Shown here in pieces: positions 7,213-12,039 of a stretch of 12,039 nucleotides of DNA. This stretch comes from Proteobacteria bacterium UBA7821 (GTDB lineage: Bacteria; Pseudomonadota; Gammaproteobacteria; Comchoanobacterales; Comchoanobacteraceae), in contig DLBP01000066.1 in NCBI GenBank assembly GCA_002480165.1, positions 1 through 12,039 of the forward strand. The letters are read 5' to 3'. The first letter of the stretch is position 1. Every line of letters starts with the position of its first letter. The notes under the pieces are model-generated. The model had not been told where the DNA came from. It worked only from the letters and a program-made list of their open reading frames with translations, and did no database searches. Made by a program: the position numbers and the translations under genes.

Positions 7213-8381
7213 AAGAAAACAACTTCATTAAATACACTGCTTTGATAGTCCTCCAGCTAGTACTTCCCGTCATGATTATTATGTCAGCTGGGCCCTTGTT
7301 CATTACAGCGCCTCTGTCTTTGACGGTTTTTTTCCTGTTGAACCCCCTGAATCGCCTGACTAATAGACAGAAAAATAGTCGAATAAATAGTCAACGAGAT
7401 TATTTCAGGAATACCGCTGGTCTCAATCCAGTTTCTACTGCAAATCTGGGTCAGAGTTCAGACGTGCCACCATGGCTGCTACCCGACCTGACCACCACAT
7501 TTATACCCAGTGAAAGTCAACGGCTCTGCCGGGATGTTGTCGAACAAATGGAAGGTTGTGTCAGAGGTAGAAGGATATTCTCATACATGATTCTACAAGG
7601 TAAACCCGGGACAGGCAAAACCATGTTTCCAGCAATGTTACAACACTACATAGAAAAAAACAAACGGTTGAAAGTCACCAGAGCTCCCTTATCAAGCTCA
7701 AGTGGAAACGTTTATATAAACTCTGATCTGCATGACACTAAAAAGCGACTTCGAGCTATCATGGCCCAGGCAAAAAATAATCGATCAAACTATGTTATTA
7801 TACAGATCGATGAAGCCGACGCGATTCTATGGAATGGTGATACTCCCACCGGGTTGCGAGTAAACAAATCACATCTAACAGCCTACTACAAAAGCTTATA
7901 CGACTACAACGAAGCTTCAGAGACAGGATTTGATGTTTCAGTACCAAACTGTGTACTCATGGTGCTGATTGTATTCACCACAAACAGAACAGTAAACTCA
8001 ATCGAAGCTGCTATGCGTGACCGCAGCCTATGTGTTAAAGAAAATTACGACCCGATGACCGCAGATGAAAAAAAACTCTTGTGGATACTTAGTTACTTAA
8101 AAAGTGACATGAGCACCTTAAACGGGATTTCCCAGGAGTATTTACAGAATAGTGCTAATCAAGCAAATGGAATTCTGAACCAGGAGTGGTCACTCCGGGA
8201 TATCAGCCGACATGCAGAAAGACTTGCACTTGCAAGTCAGGCGCGTGCAAGTCAGGCGCGTACAAATCAGGCTACAGCCATCGATGAGGCGGTAGCCTGT
8301 TTGAAGCAGACGATCAATCTGTCGAATAGTCGTAGTCGTCAGACTGAATCAAGACCAGCGCACGCCGCATATCGGCGATAG
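7209..8381 (+). CDS. Membrane-anchored AAA+ ATPase
   Basis: The 390-aa protein begins with two closely spaced hydrophobic segments (about residues 9-26 and 29-46), likely a membrane hairpin, then a basic linker. A complete AAA+ core follows: Walker A GKPGTGKT (131-138), Walker B VIIQIDEAD (196-204), sensor-1-like TTNR with N259, arginine-finger candidates in AMRDRS (269-273), and a sensor-2-like SLRDISRHAERL (328-339). The ATPase should therefore be active and face the cytoplasm. No protease, helicase or nuclease domain is fused, so it is probably a remodelling or assembly ATPase. The tail carries a tandem ASQAR repeat and is Arg/Ser-rich. It overlaps the upstream gene by 4 nt (ATGA). I cannot place it in a named AAA+ subfamily. 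Confidence 0.85.
   Translation: MKENNFIKYTALIVLQLVLPVMIIMSAGPLFITAPLSLTVFFLLNPLNRLTNRQKNSRINSQRDYFRNTAGLNPVSTANLGQSSDVPPWLLPDLTTTFIPSESQRLCRDVVEQMEGCVRGRRIFSYMILQGKPGTGKTMFPAMLQHYIEKNKRLKVTRAPLSSSSGNVYINSDLHDTKKRLRAIMAQAKNNRSNYVIIQIDEADAILWNGDTPTGLRVNKSHLTAYYKSLYDYNEASETGFDVSVPNCVLMVLIVFTTNRTVNSIEAAMRDRSLCVKENYDPMTADEKKLLWILSYLKSDMSTLNGISQEYLQNSANQANGILNQEWSLRDISRHAERLALASQARASQARTNQATAIDEAVACLKQTINLSNSRSRQTESRPAHAAYRR
8232..8276 (+). repeat. 15-bp tandem repeat inside the AAA+ gene
   Basis: Two exact copies of GCAAGTCAGGCGCGT (8232-8246, 8247-8261) are followed by a diverged third (8262-8276). Being a multiple of three, copy-number change would add or remove five residues (ASQAR) without breaking the frame. 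Confidence 0.8.
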
Positions 8382-8393
8382 GAGGCTATCGCC
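8374..8393 (+). other. Perfect hairpin over the AAA+ stop codon
   Basis: GGCGATAG (8374-8381) and CTATCGCC (8386-8393) form an 8-bp stem with a GAGG loop; the TAG stop is the end of the left arm. An outer, bulged extension pairs CGCATATC with GATGTGCG. No T-run follows, so it is not a standard intrinsic terminator, but it could stabilise the mRNA 3' end. Confidence 0.55.
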
Positions 8394-8404
8394 ATGATCG
8401 ATGT

Positions 8405-8950
8405 GCGAGCGATCTTCTCATGGATATCTGGGTCGATTTGTTTGCAAAGTCTTTATCACCAACAGAGAAAAAATCGTCTATAATCATCATATCCATAGCG
8501 TCACACATCATCACAGAATAAAGTAAATGCATTGTCATACCAGTAGGGTATGCCTCAACGAGCAGATTAATAGACTAACCCAATCCAAAAAAGTTAACAC
8601 TATTGTAATGGTATTAGACAGAGTATCTACGACCGTAACCATGTAATCATAGCAATCGCTTGATGTTTCCAAACCCAGTTTGCTCTAGCTCTAACCCCAC
8701 ATTAATCTCAATAAGTGGCTTTATTTCACCATCACACAACCTTGAATGAGAGTATATATCCTCTCAATAGCGTGGATTTCCCAGCACCATTGTGACTTAC
8801 CGAACCAACCATATCGCCGTCTTTAATAGCAAATATCACCCTAGATAAATCCCTTACCGTGGCTGCAGGGACATCAGTTAAACCCAATAGACCATTCGAT
8901 TCCTTGTTCGCTGTAATAACATTGCCAACAGCACAAAATCCAGAAAACAA
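8405..8950 (-). pseudogene. wzt: Polysaccharide export ABC ATPase, decayed (wzt-like)
   Basis: Successive Wzt landmarks appear in order on the minus strand but in different frames with stops between them. They are IFAIKDGDMVG and the Walker A HNGAGKSTLLR (NGAGKST at 8791-8771); IEINVGLELEQTGFGNI (about 8720-8660), matching the segment after the Walker A region; EAYPTGM (about 8556-8533) at the signature position; and MMIIDDFFSVGD (8490-8455), the Walker B, with Asp where the catalytic Glu is expected. A Q-loop-region stretch is partly lost. The 5' end starts within 2 nt of the permease remnant's stop, so wzm-wzt order is kept. Similarity ends near 8405, next to the hairpin of the AAA+ gene. 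A 72-codon open frame (8732-8950) survives but cannot make a working ATPase. Confidence 0.8.
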
Positions 8951-8951
8951 G

Positions 8952-9334
8952 CTAGATAACTAGACATAAAGACCGCCTGTTAACACCATTGCCCAACAAA
9001 GGGTCTCTAATTGAAGTCATTAAATAAATGGATTTAGCCGCTTTAATACCAAACTGATCTGGCTTAAACAAAACCGATATGAGAGAAAACATTACTGGTA
9101 TTGACGATGCCGCTATAGGCTGGATATCTCAATAACAATATCCAGGATATTGTGTGAAAAGACAATAAAACCCTTGATTAAATCAACAATAATCAACAAC
9201 AACACGGGGTAATCCATATTTTTCAGTACAGAGTTGTGGTTGTCAAAAAGACTGCCGGACTCCACCACTGATATAGACAACCACTACCAAAGGACAAGGC
9301 CAACACAAAACTCTTCAATATCTAAATATTTTAA
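8952..9334 (-). pseudogene. wzm: ABC-2 polysaccharide export permease, middle and C-terminal remnant (wzm-like)
   Basis: Pieces of a Wzm-type permease follow one another on the minus strand with stops and frame changes between them. They are EEFCVGLVLW with WLSISVVES, resembling the loop and helix of the GLxxW motif; LFDNHNSVLKNMDYP, the position of NANLVKKVxFP in the family; a hydrophobic run LLLIIVDLIKGFIVF; and finally DQFGIKAAKSIYLMTSIRDP then LLGNG, matching the conserved NPxYxxxxxxRxPLLG end. The terminal TAG is at 8954-8952. The first ~85 residues are missing here, but a permease N-terminus lies at 1550-1659. It sits between the glycosyltransferase gene (94 bp upstream) and the wzt remnant, the usual neighbourhood of such exporters. 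Confidence 0.65.
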
Positions 9335-9427
9335 TAACGAATGAACCTATTTATCTTGGTAAGCCTGCGTCCCATGTCAAGAAGAACCTAAACCGCGTTG
9401 GTGCGATTTAGAATCCAAACATAGGCA

Positions 9428-10540
9428 TCACAATACCCCTTGATACAGCTCATTGTAAGCTTTGGCCTGCGCCTCAGATGTAAATAAATCCATCACTCTT
9501 TGCTTAGCATTCTTACCCATCCAGCTAGCTTTCTCTGGATTATCTAATAAATAGCCCATTGCTTTCTTCAGCTCACTAGCCGAAGTGGGTGTTATATTGA
9601 TACCGGTTTTATTAGCTAAATTGACGTAAGTTGTTCCTGTACCAATCTCACAAGAAATCATCGGCTTTCCGACAACGGCTGCTTCAAGTAAAGCAGTACC
9701 AAACGCCTCGGATCGAAGATGAGAAGGAAAAACAAATCCATAGCAAAGATGAAGTAAGGCTAATTTATCTGCCTCGTCAACAAAGCCTAGAAAATAAACA
9801 TTATCCAACCCAAGCGATTTAGCTTGCTTCTTTAGCGCCTGCTCTACACCACCAGCACCACCAATGACTAACTGCATGTCTGTTCCGGCAATCGCCTCAA
9901 TCGCCACAGAAAGCCCTTTGTAGTATCGAGGAACGCCAACAAACAAAAAGAACCGTTCGGGCAAACGGCTACGCCAGTACTGTAAACGCGCTTGATCACA
10001 GTCTTGATACACACTGGGGTTAATAGCACATGGAATGACAGAAACCTGGTTAGTGTAAGCCCTTAACGTCTTACTCGACAGAACATAATTAGGCGATGTC
10101 GCAACAATCGCATCCATCGTCTTTAAAAAAGATTGTTGTAACGGTTGATATAGATAGCGCAAGAACTTCTGTCTGACAATATCCGAGTGATAAGTCATAA
10201 TCGACGGTCTTTTAACTGAGCTCATGAGGCCCAACAAATCGCCAAATGGATTGGGGTAGTGATAATGGATAATATCTGCTGTACTTGCAAGCTGGCGAAA
10301 CAGATGAAACGCTGATATTGAAAATGCAGTTGATGCAAAAAACAGATCTTCTTTTGCTTGGTAGACACGGTAACCAGACATATCAATTGGCTTGGAAGCT
10401 GGGCTGGGATGAAGTGTTAATACCATATTCTCGACACCAAGCCGGTCAGTGCCGCGGCAAAGTGTGTCGATAAATGTTTCAACACCACCGTAACTGGCAG
10501 GAAGAGCAGTTTTGTAAACGTGTAACACTTTCAGAGACAT
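9428..10540 (-). CDS. GT4-family glycosyltransferase (mannosyltransferase-like)
   Basis: A 370-aa GT-B fold enzyme. The N-terminus MSLKVLHVYKT with SYGGVETFIDTL is the acceptor-side signature seen in WbdB/WbdC-type O-antigen mannosyltransferases. The C-terminal donor domain shows FLFVGVPRYYKGL, LVIGGAGG and SEAFGTALLEA, the E-x7-E motif of retaining GT4 enzymes. It is full length and apparently intact. The start is ATG 10540, with GAGG seven bases upstream; a longer open frame to 10612 lacks a ribosome site and adds unrelated residues. It would act at the cytoplasmic membrane, adding sugars to a lipid-linked glycan. Downstream are decayed wzm and wzt, so its product may no longer be exported by this locus. 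The mannose donor is inferred from the family and manC; other sugars are possible. Confidence 0.9.
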   Translation of the reverse strand: MSLKVLHVYKTALPASYGGVETFIDTLCRGTDRLGVENMVLTLHPSPASKPIDMSGYRVYQAKEDLFFASTAFSISAFHLFRQLASTADIIHYHYPNPFGDLLGLMSSVKRPSIMTYHSDIVRQKFLRYLYQPLQQSFLKTMDAIVATSPNYVLSSKTLRAYTNQVSVIPCAINPSVYQDCDQARLQYWRSRLPERFFLFVGVPRYYKGLSVAIEAIAGTDMQLVIGGAGGVEQALKKQAKSLGLDNVYFLGFVDEADKLALLHLCYGFVFPSHLRSEAFGTALLEAAVVGKPMISCEIGTGTTYVNLANKTGINITPTSASELKKAMGYLLDNPEKASWMGKNAKQRVMDLFTSEAQAKAYNELYQGVL

Positions 10541-10634
10541 ATTATTCCTCAAGACATAAAGCGGCAACTTACTGGAGCAACACTCGACATGCCAGAGACA
10601 TGACTGAAACACTGTCCATTAAACCCACTTCGAC

Positions 10635-10662
10635 AATATAACCCATTCAACCCAAAAATCAA
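10635..10662 (-). promoter_or_regulatory. Candidate promoter for the glycosyltransferase
   Basis: On the minus strand TTGATT (10662-10657) and TATATT (10640-10635) are 16 bp apart. The leader to ATG 10540 would be about 90 bases. One arm of the 9-bp inverted repeat lies in its spacer. Confidence 0.45.
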
Positions 10663-10680
10663 ACCTCGAACGAATGGGTT
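10640..10680. repeat. Inverted repeat in the divergent promoter region
   Basis: AACCCATTC (10640-10648) and GAATGGGTT (10672-10680) are perfect 9-bp inverted copies with 23 bp between them, centre to centre 32 bp (about three helical turns). They flank the -35 of the glycosyltransferase promoter, and the right arm is 6 bp from the -35 of the plus-strand promoter. An operator or a long-loop hairpin is possible; TTTTGTT follows on the plus strand. Confidence 0.55.
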
Positions 10681-10686
10681 TTGTTA

Positions 10687-10715
10687 TTGCATTTTAATCA
10701 AAAAACAAGTATAGT
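10687..10715 (+). promoter_or_regulatory. Sigma-70 promoter for the MerC-like gene
   Basis: TTGCAT (10687-10692), a 17-bp spacer and TATAGT (10710-10715) make a good promoter. The start near 10722 is about 19 bases before ATG 10741, leaving no clear Shine-Dalgarno. Confidence 0.6.
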
Positions 10716-10740
10716 AGTCATTTATTTTAGATGAACGCTT

Positions 10741-11166
10741 ATGAAAACGAAATTACAAAACGCGATTGGTAATAGCTTGACCCTGTCCACGGCCGTTATA
10801 CCCATATTCAAGGCCTGTCCACCCTGCCCCATCTGCATGCCGAAGTATGCGGCTATATTTGCCTTCTTTGGGCTTGAAATGTCGGATTACAGTGAATACT
10901 TAATCCCATTGATGCTAGTAGGCATCAGCATGACATTGTTATCAACTTACCAACAAGTACACCGCAAACAACTAAGCTATAGACCCTTCTATGCTGCGTC
11001 TTTTTTTAGTAGCACCCTACTGGTTTCGAAATTTGTTTATGATAACAACTGGGCTATTTATTTCTCGATGTTTGGATTATTGTTGTCTCTAACGACCCAT
11101 TACATGCTCATGGGGCAAAAAACATGCTGCCAGGAAAGCTGCCAGAACGCTACTCATTCAAATTGA
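10741..11166 (+). CDS. Small membrane protein with CPPCPIC motif, MerC/MerT-like
   Basis: A 141-aa integral membrane protein with hydrophobic segments at about residues 12-24, 36-46, 53-70, 83-100 and 104-124. A Cys-rich motif ACPPCPICMPKYAAIF (C26, C29, C32) lies at the start of the second segment, and a C-terminal pair CC (129-130) plus C134 lies in a short tail. Small proteins of the MerC/MerT type, which carry mercuric ion across the inner membrane, have paired Cys in their first helices, and the layout is reminiscent of them. No mer genes are near, so metal or thiol-redox transport is only a guess. A good promoter precedes it. Its ATG lacks a clear ribosome site; a different ATG at 10731 is out of frame. 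Confidence 0.7.
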   Translation: MKTKLQNAIGNSLTLSTAVIPIFKACPPCPICMPKYAAIFAFFGLEMSDYSEYLIPLMLVGISMTLLSTYQQVHRKQLSYRPFYAASFFSSTLLVSKFVYDNNWAIYFSMFGLLLSLTTHYMLMGQKTCCQESCQNATHSN

Positions 11167-11199
11167 ACCATACCCAATCAATTATTCATTCACTCTGAA

Positions 11200-11228
11200 T
11201 TGACTCTCCTGCCATACCACAGTAATAT
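11200..11228 (+). promoter_or_regulatory. Candidate promoter for the sulfotransferase gene
   Basis: TTGACT (11200-11205) and TAATAT (11223-11228) are 17 bp apart, with an expected start near 11235, 22 bases before ATG 11257. It shares the AATTGACTC -35 context with the candidate at 5949. Confidence 0.5.
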
Positions 11229-11256
11229 GGTAGCGTGATCTCAATTGAAAACAAGC

Positions 11257-12039
11257 ATGACCAACCAGACAACACGAGTAGTAAACACATTTAAATACCT
11301 TTGCTCTGTGAGCACGTTACTGCTGATGGCGATTAGCTCAATTAGCTATTCTGACCTACAGATCAGCAGCAACAGACCAACTAGCATCACTGAGAGCCCC
11401 CGTTATTCAGCCAAGCGCATGACACTAGCCGGTTATAGTCCCGAGGAGATGCACCTGGCAGGCCACACAGACATTGACATTAGTAGAGCTCAAAAAACCA
11501 TTTATCTACATATAGGCTACCCCAAAACTGGGACATCATCCCTACAATATACCATGACAGATCACGCAGCACTTATCGAGGAAACACTTGGCCTAAAACG
11601 TCTAAAAACAGGTAGCAGTGATCGTTACATAGATATTGAAAACAAGACACATGAGCCTGCAAACTACGATTTATTCATCCACTTTTATACGGCCTCCATC
11701 CTTGGGCAAGACAGTAATAAAGAGGATTTTCAACACATCTGGGATGATCTGAAAGCAGAAATTGACCAGTCCGATCGTGATCGCTTTTTTGTGTCTTGCG
11801 AGCTAATGTCAATGCAACTAGAGGCTAAGCACATCGCTAGTATTGCAAAATACCTAGATGATTACCAGGTGAAAATCATCCTCGTCACCAGAGACCCATT
11901 AGCGTTATTTCCCTCTTTTTACAAAACAGTCCTCCAAGTTGGGCACACTAATTTAACACCCAGTCAATTCTTAAAGGTGATTGGCGATCAGCTAAGTTAC
12001 AAAACAGTTAGCAAGCGTTGGGCCAGACACTTCGGCGAT
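11257..12039 (+). CDS. PAPS-type sulfotransferase with N-terminal hydrophobic segment (runs off the window)
   Basis: 261 codons are present and the 3' end is missing. The residues LHIGYPKTGTSSLQ (about 84-97) form the 5'-phosphosulfate-binding loop of sulfotransferases. FFVSCELMS (177-185) matches the following conserved Ser-Glu strand. LVTRDPLALFPSFYK (209-223), with R212 and S220, is the 3'-phosphate-binding motif. These enzymes transfer sulfate from PAPS to hydroxyl or amino groups of glycans or small molecules. Residues 14-32 (KYLCSVSTLLLMAISSISY) are hydrophobic, like a signal anchor, followed by a polar linker of about 45 residues. That is unusual for a bacterial enzyme using cytoplasmic PAPS. 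ATG 11257 has no clear ribosome site but follows a promoter candidate by about 30 bp. Placement beside glycan genes suggests a glycan acceptor. Confidence 0.88.
   Translation, partial: MTNQTTRVVNTFKYLCSVSTLLLMAISSISYSDLQISSNRPTSITESPRYSAKRMTLAGYSPEEMHLAGHTDIDISRAQKTIYLHIGYPKTGTSSLQYTMTDHAALIEETLGLKRLKTGSSDRYIDIENKTHEPANYDLFIHFYTASILGQDSNKEDFQHIWDDLKAEIDQSDRDRFFVSCELMSMQLEAKHIASIAKYLDDYQVKIILVTRDPLALFPSFYKTVLQVGHTNLTPSQFLKVIGDQLSYKTVSKRWARHFGD

Noticed and set aside
8394..8483. 29-codon plus-strand ORF with AGGAGG eight bases before its ATG
   Set aside because: It is antisense to the wzt Walker B remnant (8490-8455), so the open frame is probably fortuitous; the AGGAGG lies in the hairpin loop.

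Overview
The window looks like a low-to-moderate GC gammaproteobacterial chromosome segment. The assignment rests on protein resemblance only; no rRNA or tRNA gene is present to fix the taxon. It is an accessory, heavily rearranged region: surface-polysaccharide genes, a broken toxin-antitoxin locus and unrecognised membrane/ATPase genes alternate with decayed gene fragments.

Left end (1-1500, minus strand). An intact AbiEi-type antitoxin gene (630-1436) is followed, with a 4-nt ATGA overlap, by only about 22 codons of its AbiEii nucleotidyltransferase toxin. The toxin reading frame then runs into the 3' part of an unrelated metallophosphoesterase gene (183-566), which overlaps a GNAT acetyltransferase gene that leaves the window. 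A near-perfect 14-bp inverted repeat (1446-1482) lies just upstream of the antitoxin gene and is a good operator candidate.

Polysaccharide genes (1550-3270 and 8405-10540, minus strand). An intact bifunctional ManC-type enzyme (GDP-mannose synthesis) and an intact GT4 glycosyltransferase remain. The ABC-2 export permease (wzm-like) exists as two complementary remnants: its first ~33 codons lie downstream of manC (1550-1659) and its middle and end lie downstream of the glycosyltransferase (8952-9334). The second piece is followed by a decayed wzt-like ATPase (8405-8950). The set matches ABC-transporter-dependent, mannose-containing O-antigen or capsule loci, but the exporter is dead in this window and the permease pieces are in an order a simple insertion cannot produce.

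Central insert (about 3880-8390). Two transcription units diverge from a 420-bp spacer. To the left run a 338-aa unrecognised protein, with a probable one-base frame problem at an A6 run near its start, and a 67-aa ORF. To the right run a four-helix membrane protein, a small single-helix protein and a membrane-anchored AAA+ ATPase with complete Walker motifs; the last two overlap by 4 nt. This is the most likely place for an undescribed system. The right unit ends against the wzt remnant.

Right end (10640-12039, plus strand). A small multi-helix membrane protein with a CPPCPIC motif (MerC/MerT-like) is divergent from the glycosyltransferase across a spacer holding two promoter candidates and a 9-bp inverted repeat. 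It is followed by a PAPS-type sulfotransferase with an N-terminal hydrophobic segment, cut by the window end. A sulfotransferase beside glycan genes suggests, by inference only, sulfation of a glycan.
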